A program made the position numbers and the translations under genes. The notes under the pieces were generated by a model. It made no database searches and was not told the origin of the DNA. It was given only the letters and a program-made list of their open reading frames with translations. From positions 88,929,058-88,993,057 of the forward strand of contig OX638372.1 in the NCBI GenBank assembly GCA_951812925.1: a stretch of 64,000 bases of DNA, in the 5' to 3' direction. The DNA is from Calliopum simillimum (lineage: Eukaryota > Arthropoda > Insecta > Diptera > Lauxaniidae). Of the stretch, positions 32,800-44,574 are shown piece by piece. The stretch's first letter is position 1; every line of letters begins with the position of its first letter.

Positions 32800-34020
32800 G
32801 GCTTCTTAGACCCCAAAGGCAACCAGATGTCAATAGCAAATTAGATCATCCCAACTCGAAATAAGTTTCGGTTTGGAAGCGAGAACAGCATTTACTGAAG
32901 TACGATAAGAGATGGGTCAATGAAGAGAAACCAATATCATTGCAAAGAAATACATTCGTAGGAGTCATTTTATTTTGGCCCTACGCTCTCCCTTGGCAAT
33001 GTTTTGTATTATTTCCACTGAACATAGAACTCAGCATTATAAGTGGGTAGAACCTTATTTCGAGAAAATTTGTATTTTTGCTGTTTTTGAAGTAAACAAT
33101 TTAAATATTTCACCTTTACCGTATAAGGCTTCCTCCCTCTTTATCATTAATCTGTGGCAATTGTAAAACTTTATTGTTTCACTTAAATTCCCGCATAAAT
33201 TGAATTATTTATTGATTAATTTCTGAACACTTTCTGCCGCCTCCTCAACATCTTACGGTGTTACTTACAACATTTTACAATGTTCAGCACAGTAAAAAGC
33301 GTAAATTTTTATATGGGGTTTTCGTCAGTTTTGATGATGACGTTGACAACAAAAGCAGCAATTTGTGTCTTAAGTGTCGCATGCGAATGAAAAGGGATAA
33401 AACTTAAAATAACCAAGGTAGAAAAGAAAACAACAGCATAAAAATAAAAAAAAAAAAATTCGTAAAAATTGAAAGCGAAAGAAGTGACAAAACCACAAAA
33501 AGAACAAAACGCGTATCTGAAGTAGCGTAAAATTTATCTTTTGTTGTAATGACATAAACAAGGCAATTACGTTGCGATACGTAATCAACGATAAGCAGTA
33601 CAATGCTTTTCACGATAATATGGCAACGCTGCGTTATTGTTAATGGCAGATTAATGGAAGATTTTTTTTTTTGTTTTGTTTTCAAATGCGTGACAAGGGA
33701 ATAAAAAATTATGAAGAATGAAAAGGTTGCTTTCATATTGTGAATTAAAAAGGGTCGTCTAAGTTGTTGGGGTTCTTTAAGTGGCTTAGAGTAAAGCTTT
33801 TGTCATTAATATTTAATTTAATTTTAGAAAAATATTTTAAAGATAATAACATTATGATTATACACACTTGGCAATGCATTAGTGTTTTGAAATCTTAAAT
33901 TAAATTTTCAAACGAAAACCTTGATAGATTTGTTTTTCTAAGATTTGAATTCGAAAAGGTCGAAAGTGCTCTATTACTTATATAAGAAAAATTAAATAAA
34001 AATAATATAAATTTTCCAAT
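32800..34020. other. AT-rich DNA, no gene recognised
   Basis: The minus-strand frames at 33370-33736 are runs of Phe/Leu/Ser from A-rich DNA. Nothing else is seen. Confidence 0.4.
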
Positions 34021-34024
34021 CTCT

Positions 34025-34092
34025 TTTAATAGAATTCGAACGCACGTTTTCAAACTAGCTGTCCAACATCTTAATCATTCGGCCAATACTTC
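34025..34092 (-). ncRNA. tRNA-Ser-like relic (SINE head or pseudo-tRNA)
   Basis: On the minus strand TTGGCCGAATGATTAAG matches an A box with D-arm. TTGGACAGCTAGTTTGA would be an anticodon arm with GCT (Ser). CGTTCGAATTC is a B box. The long variable arm of tRNA-Ser is missing and the acceptor stem does not pair well, so this is a degenerate tRNA-derived sequence rather than a working tRNA. Confidence 0.55.
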
Positions 34093-34796
34093 TGTTATCA
34101 TGTTATTGTGAGGGTTCTCATCAAATTTCCTCAACTTCTTTTCTCAAAACAGTTTCATGCAGAATTGCATGCATGATTTTAATAACTATTGAGTTAATTT
34201 TGTATTCGTCCCACTCAAAGCGGACGATTTAAATAATCAAATTCAGACAATGGCATATGAAGTAAGTATGTGTGCCAGTATCTCAGCCTTAACTAGACAC
34301 TGCCTGCATGCAGCGTCTTTCACAATTATCATCTTGTTAAAATAAAATCTGATGTTGCCATGCTCCGTCGCTACTGGCGTCGACCACCACGTACATTTCC
34401 GTTTAAGACCAAGAATCTTGTTCAGCATAACTAAAAGAAGGCTCCCTCAGATTTGTTTTAGATAATGTTCATTTCTTTGCCTCCTTTAATCTGCAGTGAT
34501 GTGAGGAATGAACTCATTTAACAACAGAACTCTTCATACATTGACTACATAAAACAGCTTCTAGTTCAGGTTTCAGGAAACACTTAGCTGAACCCTTTTT
34601 TGCCATCACATTCTTTTCTGTACCCATCTTTTATTTTACAGACATCAGAGAAACCTTGTTTACCTGGAAATATCTGTTGAATTTGAGTACACATTCGAGA
34701 GTCAGTTTTGAATCGATTGATATCCAAGAAGAATACCAACACCATAGCTGCCTTGATCTTGACCATTAAGTCTAGGGCATTAGTCTTCATATTGTA

Positions 34797-35165
34797 TGTA
34801 TGTATTTTCCTTTAATTTCTATGAGGAGCATAGGGCCAAAAAAAACGTCTCCATTTGTCACGATCCTTTGCGATGACTTTGCCACGACTTTCCTGATTTT
34901 TGGATTTCTTAATCCAACGACTATTTCCAGGTGGATTTCGGTGTACCACGTCCTCCACTGCCTTGGGGATTTCACTCAAGTACGTGGCAGTAGACTTTGC
35001 TGTGTGGTTTTCGGAGAGTATGACCAATCCATTTTAACTTTCGCAGCTTGATCTCGTTAGCTATAACCATCTGATTGCATTTTTGGTGCCGTTCGGTGTT
35101 TGAGACAGTGCAAGGCCACCAAACCTTTAGTTTACGCCTTAAAGCCTTGATTATCATCTTAAACA
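34797..35165 (-). pseudogene. RTE 3' fragment
   Basis: The minus strand matches the last 360 bases of the RTE at 45600-45990. It contains LRKLKWIGHTLRKPHS, a LExNP-like zone, RDKWRRF and the short 3' UTR ending GGAAAATACATACATACAA. Frameshifts break it. It lies beside the right end of a hexamer hAT element (35166-35213). Confidence 0.75.
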
Positions 35166-35213
35166 AGACTAAGATTGCTGTTAAGTCTTGGTCTTAGTTT
35201 TTGGCACTAAGCC
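35166..35213. mobile_element. Right end of a third hexamer hAT copy
   Basis: AAGACTAAGATTGCTGTTAAG, then TCTTGGTCTTAG, then TTTTTGGCACTA parallels the right terminus of 4029-4498 (CAAGACTGCTATTG, TCTTGGTCTTGG, TTTGCTCATCACTA). The left end is not identified. Confidence 0.45.
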
Positions 35214-36083
35214 TTGGTCTTGATCTCGAAAAGCTTCCATAACTCATCGCTATCGTCTGGTTTTCCAATGAAATCAAGATTTTGTATTCTAGAGCGTACA
35301 CTAATCAAAGCATTTCTGTTTAGTAAGGCGACACGTTCCTCCCAAAGTATTTAGAGCATGCTAGGTTCAATTAGCTAGAGAAAATTCTAGCATCTTCTCA
35401 ACTTCAGTGACTCAATAGCTTAAAAGCAAATATAATTTCTTTCCCATTCATTATTCTGGAAGCCGTTAGCGATGAGTGTGTTATGGGATCTTTCAATCAC
35501 CTTAATTCTACACCATAAGTTCTCTACCCCTTGGCCCACTACTTCCATGTTGCAGATCGACAGCTCGCTGTCTCAACATAAAGTGCATCGATTTTGTAAT
35601 GACCAAGTTAACTCCACGAAAAACGAGAGCACACTTCAATTTGTTAAAGCTTATGTTATTGAATGCACCTTTTTTGTCTTTAAAAGTGGCCATTATGATT
35701 CTTCTGCATGATAGTCCTCTCTCTTCAATTCAGCTTGTGCCCAAGTTCCGTTTTATACTTGATATACAAGGAACTATAGTTCCGCCGGACTATGGAACCG
35801 TACGTTACGAAAGGTCTAACCGTCATCGTTTAAATTCAGTGCGCTGACTTTGTTAGTATAAGAAGTAAATTTGAATTCTATTGATTTTGCCTAACCAGCA
35901 ATGTTAGGGTTTTGGTAAGCTCCTACATTTCGTATGAGTTTCAAATGTCTAATGCCAACCTAATAAGGTATTGCTATTTTGAAAATTTGGGTAATACTAT
36001 TACAAGCTCATCTAGGCCCTAAAGGCTCTGGTAACGCAAAATCAATGAGGTCCTAATTAATGTCTAAAAAAATATTCCAGTCG
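35214..36083. other. Unassigned DNA
   Basis: No recognisable gene. The short frames at 35472-35847 overlap on both strands and have no motif. Confidence 0.35.
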
Positions 36084-36091
36084 GGTAGGAC

Positions 36092-36635
36092 TAGTGATGA
36101 GCAAAATTAGTCTTGGTCTTGATTCTCGGTCTTATGTTTGCATTCTCCTTTAACTCCTAGGAGGGCCAAAATGAAACGTGTCCATTTGTTGCGATCTTTT
36201 GCGATGACTTTGATCTCTTGCCACGGTTTTCCCGATTCTTGTTCTTCCTTTGCCAGTGACCTTTTTCAGTTGGTTTTGGGTCCACCCCGTTCTCTACAGC
36301 CTTTTTTATTCCACTCAAGAGCTTGGCGACGAACTTCGCTGTGTGGTTTCCGGAGAGTGTGACCAATTCATCACCACTTGCGCAGCTTGACCTCGTTTGG
36401 TATTGCTCGCGATGATCGTAGAGGCCAAGACTGCTTTTTAGTCTTGTGAACTTATAGTTAATAGGTGTGTCACGCCCCTTTCTAGCATAAAATCATATCT
36501 CAATTCGAAATTTAGCATCTTAAAAACCCAACTGCTTTGTAAAAGTAAGGTTTGGAAATTTGGAAATCAACAATCTTTTGAAATTTTTTCAAGACCAAGA
36601 CTTAATGACCAAGATCAATACCAAGACCAAGACTA
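36092..36635. mobile_element. Hexamer hAT-type element, second copy, with an RTE insert
   Basis: It starts TAGTGATGAGCAAAATTAG as at 4029. An 8-bp TSD GGTAGGAC lies at 36084-36091 and 36636-36643. The core 36430-36560 matches 4190-4330. The right end is shortened to ...AAGACTA, so the CTCATCAC terminus is lost. An RTE 3' fragment is inserted at 36133-36418. Confidence 0.8.
36133..36418 (-). pseudogene. RTE 3' fragment inside the hAT-type element
   Basis: The minus strand encodes SGNHTAKFVAKLLSGIKKAVE-like text in an out-of-frame reading that parallels the younger copy. It ends in the common 3' UTR CCTAGGAGTTAAAGGAGAA. Its 5' truncation falls near 36418. Confidence 0.75.
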
Positions 36636-36809
36636 GGTAGGACCTCTATTTTGTGATGACTTTTTTTTAAATTTTCTTTTGTCTCTCATGACTCCGAAAT
36701 AGGACATGATAAAATGTTGCATCTATTCTGTTATACAAAAATTTTGTTTTCTTCAAAGTGGTCATCGGTAACAGCGCTGAATGGAGGAGGAATGATATAA
36801 ACATAAAAC

Positions 36810-37080
36810 AGGGCACACAGCTATGGTTTACTGATGAGTCCAAAATGTAAGACGGCAGCTCTGGAGTTGGAGTCGTTGGACTATCGCAAGCTTATCAATC
36901 CAAAACGTGGCAAGGAGAAGCCATTTTAAACCTCAGCAGAACAGATATAAAGATCCACACTGAAATTACGTCAGTGTACTGTAAACTTAATTACAACCTA
37001 AAGAAGATTGGTTTAATAAACGACGATTATTGTAGACTCTGTCAAGAGAACGTGAAAAAAGAAGGGCAGGCGTTGTATAA
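36810..37080 (+). pseudogene. Non-LTR retrotransposon tail: RNase H start and Cys/His C-terminus
   Basis: At about 36828 the translation reads WFTDESKM, the RNase H opening, and then GVGVVGLSQAYQ. Most of RNase H is deleted. At about 36970 it continues CKLNYNLKKIGLINDDYCRLCQE, a C-terminal zinc-binding tail of RNase H-bearing non-LTR elements (I/LOA/R1 group). Confidence 0.65.
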
Positions 37081-39449
37081 ATAAAGTATCTATAGTCCTG
37101 GATTCTAGATCAAAATGTGTTAGATAATATTAATCCCATGGCACTGACAATATTTATAAATAAGAAGTCTAGAACTGTTATGATCGGGAAAGAGATATTT
37201 TGAGCCACAGTGCCAAAATAATGATAACAATCATAACGAAAATTTCGTCATACATGATTCGGAGCTAGGTAGGTAGAACAATACTCTTTAATGGTACAGT
37301 ATAAATCGCTTCTTCAAATTCATTTCTGAGAAATATTAAAACGAATAATCTCCTTGCTTCAGCGGACGGCGGAGACACCTTCTTAGTGAAAACAAAATCA
37401 CGGGATTCGGCAGTGAAGTAGGTACGATTATAGTGCCTTACCCTCTCGGAGAAGAATGTATTCGCAGGCGGAACTTCATGCAAGCCCAAACGAAATAAAA
37501 CAGCTAAGGACTAAAAAGAGCAGTTGAAAAGTATTCCGAAATTGAAACTCACTGTCCATTCCTACTTAAACAACATCGCAGAGTATGGCCTATTTACAAA
37601 ACCTTAAGCTTTATCAAAATCTTTAAGGACATTAGCATTTAAGTGAGTACTTAAAATCCATCTTCGACTCAAATAACAATTATGTTACTTGCAATACCCG
37701 TTTAATCTGTTTGTTATTGTAATTGTTTTGTTAACACACCTGCAATATTGCAAACTGTAAAACGTACCTTGAGTCACGCATTGTGTGCACTTGTGTGTGT
37801 AAAGTCGTTAATAAGTCTAATTAAATACCGCTAGCTGCATCAGTAAATACGCTTAGAATGAATAATGGCAATGCAACAACGGCGTTGCACACAGCGCTTG
37901 CAGTCAACTTGCAAGGATGGTGGCCAAGTTAAGGATATGCAAAGGATAAGAAAGTGCTTAAAACTTGAAAGCTTATTTTGCATAGTGGCTTAATTTGTTG
38001 CCGCTACCACTGTAGTTTTTGTTTTTGCAATATCTACCCATAGAACAATGGGCTACCACCTCAATGCAAACACAATAAATTACCCGCAGAAGTGTTTAAC
38101 TTTAGTGGCCAATGGTGCTCAGGGTACAAGGAATTTATGTGCCTGATTTAAAATGAGTTTAATAGTAAGTCTTCTTGGCGGAGTTGACTTATTCCGTTTT
38201 TCAGTTAGCACGGTGCTAAACTAGCAATTGTTTGTATGTTTAGTGCAGTTAAGTATATAATGCATAGTTGTATTTTTAATATGACTATATTTTAGTACTT
38301 CAAATTTTGCTTCAAACTGTACAGTTCCTTCACAATTGAGCCTTCTTGCCCTTCCATAAGTTGTTTAGTATTGAGACCAATTAAATGGTCGCTGCCAACG
38401 AGATTTCACAGTGCAAAGTATAAATCTGATACTGTTCCCCTGACATAAAGCTGAAGGTAATTATGCTATATTGATTTTTCTGTCTCTCTCTCTCTCTCTC
38501 TTTTTCTCTTTCTAAATTACATTGTTTATTTAATGAGAAAGAAAGAAAAAACTCTATTTTTATTTAAATTATAATTACATTGTCGTTTTCATTCCATATG
38601 CGTACCATCACCATCGTCATCATCATGATCATTGGGTGCATTCTTTTGGAAGGACATGCAAGGAAATTTGCACACACACATTTGCATACATATATTTTCA
38701 TTAAAATTTTTGCATTATTGTTGTTGCGGTTATTGTTGTTGTTGCTGTTATAAAACGCTCTTCAGCTGTTGCTTCCGCTTTCGCGCGCATTTATTAAATA
38801 CTTTGGGGCCCTAAAGGGTATCATCAAGTGCTTGCGTAGGTATGTCTGTATGTATGTAGTGTATGTGTGTAGTGTATGTGTGTTTGTGTCGGAATAGATT
38901 TTATATGGGTTAATGACATGGTAATGATTTTCTGCTGCTGCTACTCCTGTTGCAGCGAGAGTTGCAATTTTCATTATTTAAACAGATTTTTATTGTAATT
39001 TGCAAGAAATCTCCAGGGTCTCATTTGATAATAAAAATTCCATTTTATAGAACCAGAGTTCATGCATTCGAGCGTTTATTTTAATTAGTTTATTTTTGCA
39101 GGTATCTGTAAGCTATGTGAATTAAATTTTTAGTTCAGATACATATTTGGAGTTTTATTAAATTCCTAACTATTTTTGGTGCTTAAAATGAAGAAAATCG
39201 GAAAATATAACTAATAAGCTAATGACTCTTCGCGATAATTTTCGAGTCAACGAAGTCAAACCGCTCCAGACTATTTTTCCCTGAAAATATACCTATCCAA
39301 ATGCAAAACCTAACCAATAACAAAATATCATCAGTTGGTCGGTCCAGTCCGTAACTATGTTCAATGTAGATGAATGACTGGCACTTTCTTTTTCCAAAAG
39401 TCTTCGTTTCATTGGTCTCTGACGCTCAACACACCGGAGTCCATTCATT
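37081..39449. other. Longest stretch without recognised repeats or genes
   Basis: Base use is moderate. Microsatellites are (TC)n at 38482-38500, (GTT)n near 38719-38750 and TGTATG-type repeats at 38840-38890. The GC-balanced frame 37265-37489 (minus, 74 codons) has no domain I know. This may be single-copy host DNA. Confidence 0.4.
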
Positions 39450-40120
39450 ATCTTGGTTGCAGATGATTTGACCGCTAGTTACTGTATTGATGTTTCCCGC
39501 ATATTCTTACGAGTCTTATCATTGTTGGAGACTTTACAAAGAGCTTTTATGTTTGTCTTCATGAATGCCATTGAAACGTGGACAATTCAACAAACTATGT
39601 TGAACTACTTTCACAACGCCAGAACAGAACGATTCTTCTTCATGCTCAAAACGGTGAAGGTATTTTTTGAAATATCCATATCTACTTACCAGGTGCGTAT
39701 GATGAAAGTTAATCTTTCTATATTTGCGACCTACAAGAGCTCAAATATCTCGGTTTAAAGCAAACGATCATCTACCTTCTACAATGAACTCCATCTTTTC
39801 CATTTTTCTCTACCACCCAGAATGCGCTTTTTGGTATTGCTGTAATCACTCATATAGCGTCGTACGGCATGGTGCGCTTAAGCTGTAGGTCTATCGCATT
39901 ATCGACGTTTATGTTCGATTTTGTTATATTTAAATCAGGCAGCACAAATCGGCACAGCATAAAGGACGATAGACTTTGTAATACTTTGAGTGAAACGCTC
40001 GTGCCCTGTATAAATGCTCAGATGGGTCACCCGCAGTTATTCGGCTGCTAACTCTAGATATGCGTCTCTTAGCCATATTGCGACTCTGTATATTGCATAA
40101 CTGCAATGCGCCTGGAGATT
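39450..40120 (-). pseudogene. R1-clade element remnant, 3' part
   Basis: On the minus strand near 40000-39900 the text follows LLYxxPIWADALKYNK, the post-RT segment. Near 39700-39560 it reads GYFKKYLHRFEHEEESF, then LLNCPRFNGIHED. This is the same C-terminal block as at 12085-12250 (GCFNKYLHRFKYKEDLF, LLNCSHF), so both belong to one clade. Stops and shifts are frequent. The plus-strand 101-codon frame at 39453-39758 is its shadow. Confidence 0.65.
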
Positions 40121-40571
40121 TCTAAAACCAATATTGACCGCTTTGCTCACCGATATAGTCCCGGTAGGTGTACTTATCCACAATATGCCAACATATTTTG
40201 TGCAAGACCACGGCAAAGGCGTAGATATTAAGGTAAATTCATAATTTCTATGAATATTATCAAAACAATAATCATTTCACAGAACTAGCAGATATCGAAT
40301 TAAAAGTCCACGCTGCAAAATAGCCCTCATAGAAGAAGGTTCCCATAAAGACAAACAAAGCTAATATTTTCGAAGTAAATGAATAAGGTAGAACCACGGG
40401 AAACATTTCTCTGACAAAAAAGCAAAATCAAAATCCAAATAAATACCTGCAGAGATTCGAGGTTAAACATTTTTCTGTGGAGGATGAACTAAATGAAGAC
40501 TTCCTAAAATCTCTAACATGACAAAACAAAAGTGTCGTTTTTTTGTGCCATTTTTTTTTCTTCTGGGCCAT
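40121..40571. other. Unassigned DNA before the RTE nest
   Basis: No motif recognised. It ends at the target site of the outer RTE. Confidence 0.35.
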
Positions 40572-40579
40572 AGCACATT

Positions 40580-42016
40580 GTATGTATGTATTCTCCTTTA
40601 ACTCCTAGGAGGAGCATAGGGCCAATATAAAACATCTCCATCCATTGCGATCCCTTGCGATGACTTTGATCTCTTGCCACGACTTTTCCGATTATTGGAT
40701 TTCCTTTTCCAGCGACCTTTTGCAGTTGGTTTTGGGTCTACCACGTGCTCTACTGAATTGTGGATTCCACTCAAGAGCCTGGCGACAAACTTCGCTGTTT
40801 GGTTTCCGGAGAGTGTGACCAATCCATCCCCATTTGCGCAGCTTGACCTCGTTTGCTATAGTCCTCTGATTGCATTTTTGATGAAGCTCGGCATTTGATA
40901 TAGTGCGAGGCCACCAAACCTTTAGTATAAGCCTGTTGACGAATACTTGCAGCTTGTTCTTTTGTTGTTCAGTAACAGGCCATGTTTCGCACCCATATAA
41001 CAAAACCGATTTCACATTTGAATCAAAAATGCGCACTCTCGTTTTAGTGGATATAACGGGTGAAGACCATATTTTGTTCAGTTGAGCAAACGCGCCTTTT
41101 GCTTTTGCTATTCTTGAGTTGATATCATATTTTGCTCCACCATCCATGCAGATAATGCTGTCTAAATACGTGAAGCTATCGACGTTTTCGATGTCATCAC
41201 TGCCAGCTTTAAACGTGATGTCATCTCTGTTTGCGTTTAACTTCATGCTTTTAGTCTTGGATATGTTGATTTTTAGGCCAGCCTTTTGTGATTCCAAGAC
41301 AAGGTCTTCAATTTTGCTTTGCATATCTGAATGTTTGCACGATAAGAGGCAGATGTCGTTAGCGTAGTCGAGATCTTCCAGATGTTCGGTAAAGTTCCAC
41401 TGGATACTCTTTTCGGCCTTATTAAGAGCTTTATGTAAGATATCATCAAGAATGATAAGGAAGAGTGATGGTGATAGTTGATACCCCTACCGTACGCCTG
41501 AATTAGTGGTGAATGTCGGTGACAAGAACCCGTTGTGCAACACACTGCATTTAAAGCCTTCATATTGTGCACGTACTAAGTTTATGGCCTTTGCGGCAAT
41601 ACCTCTTCGTTTCAGTGAAACCCAGATGTTTTCTTGGAGACACTGTCGAAGGCAGTGCTATAGTCTACGAAGACAAGTTGAAGTGCAGAACGCCACTCGC
41701 ATGATTGCTCGACAATTATTCTGAGGGTGTTGATTTGATCCACGCATGATCGGTTTCGCCGGAATCCTGCTTGCTGCTTTCGAATGGCCGAATCAAGTTT
41801 TTCGTTTACCCTGTTCAGAAGCACTTTCGTCAATACTTTCGATGGCACTGAGAGCAAGGTAATGCCTCTATAGTTTCGGCACTCGCTTAGGTCACCTTTT
41901 TTCGGTAGTTTGACTAACATGCCATGTAGCCAATTTTTTGGCAAACGCTCTTCGCTCCAGATTTTGGTGAGCAGAGGATGGAGAATTTTAGCTGATGTTA
42001 TGAGGCATGCCTTTAG
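40580..42016 (-). pseudogene. RTE copy a, RT to C-terminus
   Basis: From 41944 the minus strand has WLHGMLVKLPKKGDLSECRN, the RT finger. FVDYSTAFDSVS (first Asp) is near 41660. The GVRQG and YADD boxes are near 41500-41360, in disturbed frames. SKTKSMKLN is near 41250, LYGCETWPV near 41000, RKWGWIGHTLRKP near 40830 and RGRPKTN near 40730. It is inactive through several indels. Confidence 0.85.
42000..42016. repeat. 17-bp TSD of RTE copy b, left
   Basis: ATGAGGCATGCCTTTAG. The right copy is at 46003-46011 plus 47547-47554, split by the later palindromic element. Confidence 0.9.
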
Positions 42017-42725
42017 TAAAGAGGGCCGCTGACATAGGCTCCGACCACCATCTTCTCGTCGCGGTCATTCGACTAAAACTTTCCGCTAATAAACGTCCCA
42101 GCGAACAATCTGTAGCAAAAAAATTCGACGTGCTTAAGCTTAAGAACGACGAGGTACGCAGATCTTTCGTAGAAGAACTTAAAACAGTTCCGTTCGATTG
42201 TGGTGGAAGTATTTAAACATCATGGAGGGCCGCTAAGGCTGCGTTCTTAAACTCCAGTGAAAAAATACTTGGGTTTCGACCCTCGAACAAGAAGCACTGG
42301 ATGAGCGAGGAAACGTGGGGTCTTGTCGAAAAAAGAAGAAGCGCGAAAAAACTGAGAGACGACGCTAAAACTGGAGCGCAAAAGAACGTCGCCGAAAAGA
42401 TCTTTAACTCTCTCAATAAAGAAGTCAGGCGATCGTGCAGACAAGACAAAAGAAGAATGTATAACGACCTCGCGAGCGAAGCCGAAAGCGCTGCAAATGC
42501 TCAAAATCTCAGGCAGTTTTACGATATCACCCGCAGATTATCAGGCAGAAAACTCCAACAGAGCCGCCCTATCAAAGACAAAAACGAAAATCTCTTAACA
42601 TCTGCAGACGACCAACTAAACAGATGGAAAGAGTATTTTTGCGATATACTAAATCCCATGTCTACCACATCCCTGCAACCAGAATCACCAACTACAACTG
42701 CCGCAATGACTCGCAGTAGTAGTCG
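42017..42725 (+). pseudogene. RTE copy b, endonuclease end and linker
   Basis: The frame starting at 42025 has the SDHHLLVAV box, the last conserved motif of AP-endonuclease domains, and runs to a stop at 42214. After a shift it continues from 42301: KRRSAKKLRDDAK, RRMYNDLASEAESAANAQ, SGRKLQQSRPIKD. It ends in the Ser/Thr-rich linker, where the CACAG element is inserted after TAGTCG. Confidence 0.85.
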
Positions 42726-42886
42726 CACAGTAAAAATTTTAGTTTAATTTTAAAACCAAAAAAAGTATTTATATAGAACAATGCCAAAAAAAGTTTTAAT
42801 TTTAAACTATTTTGGAATAAATAAAGAGAGGGAGAAAAATGAAAAAAAAAAAAAAGAATTAAATTTAATTGAAAAAAAAAAAAACA

Positions 42887-42980
42887 AGACTTCCTTCCAT
42901 ACTGAGATTCGAACCCAGGGTACAACATCTTGTGTACATAAATTACGAAGTCTTTAGCTCACTCGGCTATCAAACGTATT
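42887..42980 (-). ncRNA. tRNA-like unit with A box, B box and T-run terminator
   Basis: On the minus strand GATAGCCGAGTGAGCTAAAG is an A-box/D-arm match. About 45 bases later GGGTTCGAATCTC is a B box. A run of about 12 T follows near 42870-42884, which would end pol III transcription. The rest does not fold as a normal tRNA. It may be a tRNA-derived SINE caught in a DNA element. Confidence 0.55.
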
Positions 42981-43081
42981 GACGTAATTGTGTGAAATTT
43001 GTATTTAAACAATTGAAAAAGAAAATTTTTTTTTTGTTATTTTGTTCTCGTTCTTTTTTTTATGCTCTTTTGATAAATAAA

Positions 43082-44110
43082 CCCTGCCGGCAAATGGACT
43101 AGTTAAAGAGTAGTCCATTAACTAGTCCTCTACCAACCAGTACTAGTCCGACTTCAATCCATTTTGCATACAAGCAACTGTTCTTTTTTGTGTGTTGATG
43201 TCCTACGAAATTTCAATTGGCCCTTTATGCATTACTTCTACACCAGTCCGGGGCTAGTTGTGGTATGGAAGTAGTCACTTAACAACTAGTCTTGAACCAG
43301 TTGTTTTGTGTGTAGTCCTCCTATAGTAATAAACGTGATATATAGTGAAAAACTCTGGACATTTTCAAATAATTTTGTTTTTATATCAATTTTTATTTTC
43401 TAAATATAAATTAAATAAAGTAAAATATCATTTAATAAATGTTATACATATTATTTAATTAAGTATTTATCCTCTTTAGATACCTTTCTAAAGTGCCTCT
43501 TTTTTGCTGGCTGAAACGTTTCATAAACTTGATTCATGAGATCTGAGGGAGACAAAGTCGAATAAATTGCATCTGGAAGTAGAGATAGAAATTTATATAA
43601 CAAAAGCCATACATTTTGGAATATTATTTCATTTGAACTATACCTTCAATTTGAAAAAGTTTTTAAAAGTTTGCAGGCTGAAATTCCCTTTAACTCAAAA
43701 ATGGCTTCCAAATATTTAAGAAAACCGGTCCTTAGAGCAGAGAACTATTGAGGAAAACAATGAATTTTTTGTAAATACCATTTAAAAATAAAACTTCTTG
43801 TAAAATTACTTACTTTGTTGTTTATCTTATTTCCATATTTTATACATATTTATGCTGTTTTTTATGATTTTACTTGAAAAGTTAAACACAATTTGTTTTG
43901 ACGCAAAACAATCTGACAGAAAAAAATTATTTCAAAAGCAAATAACAAAAATTTAAATTTGTTTTCGTCACGATTCAAATTTCTCTGCGCTTACAAACTA
44001 CAAACTGAGATCGAACTGGCCTCCACTGCATCCCTTTTTAACTAGTTTTGAGCTAGTAGTAACCGCGAACTAGTATTTTTTGTGGACTGTCTCATATTTT
44101 TACTGCAGGG
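43082..44110. mobile_element. CCCTGC-ended element with ACTAGT motifs
   Basis: The ends CCCTGCCGGCAAATG... and, reverse-complemented, CCCTGCAGTAAAAAT... share CCCTGC and a following ACTAGTT. ACTAGT or CTAGT boxes recur near both ends in direct and inverted order (43099, 43123, 43141, 43290, 44041, 44053, 44070). No TSD and no ORF were found, so the borders are less sure than for its host. Confidence 0.55.
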
Positions 44111-44574
44111 AAGTTTTTCAAATTTTGAAACTAAAAAGTCTCTCCAAGCTAAATTAAAACTTTGATGGCATTAGTTTCAAACCAAAAGTATTAAAATTGG
44201 CGCAGAGAATATTTTAATACTTTTCTTGGACTTATTTTAAAACTAAAAATGATTAGTTTTTTGAATTTAAAGTTATTTTAGGATTGTTTTCAAGCCACTT
44301 TGGTATTAAAAAATTGAAAAAACTAAATGGTTTAAAAGTAAATATTTTTTATGATAAAATTAAAACCTACCGGAATAAATTTCAATCTTTTTTGGAATAA
44401 ATTTTGAATTTAATACCAAAGCAGTTTAAAATCAATACCGAATGGAATCAAAAGTAAACTATCACTTTTTACTGTGCGAATACAAACACCGCCGCCTACA
44501 ATTGATGAAATTGTGAAAGCTATCCAAAGCATGAAAAACAACAAGGCCGCCGGTATAGATCAAATAACAGCTGA

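Larger units (their letters stand above)
42726..44476. mobile_element. CACAG-ended element (CMC-like candidate) in RTE copy b
   Basis: Inverted ends CACAGTAAAAA/TTTTTACTGTG. The uninterrupted sequence of copy a (TAGTCGAATAC at about 47650) shows that the insertion duplicated CG (42724-42725 and 44477-44478). CACNG ends with a 2-3 bp TSD fit the CACTA/Mirage/Chapaev group, but no transposase is present. Inside lie a tRNA-like unit (42887-42980) and a nested element (43082-44110). Without the latter it is about 720 bp. Confidence 0.75.

Noticed and set aside
33370..33736. Two overlapping minus-strand frames of about 77 and 110 codons
   Set aside because: Low-complexity Phe/Leu/Ser strings from A-rich DNA.
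39453..39758. 101-codon plus-strand frame as a host gene
   Set aside because: The minus strand here reads as an R1-clade C-terminal segment.
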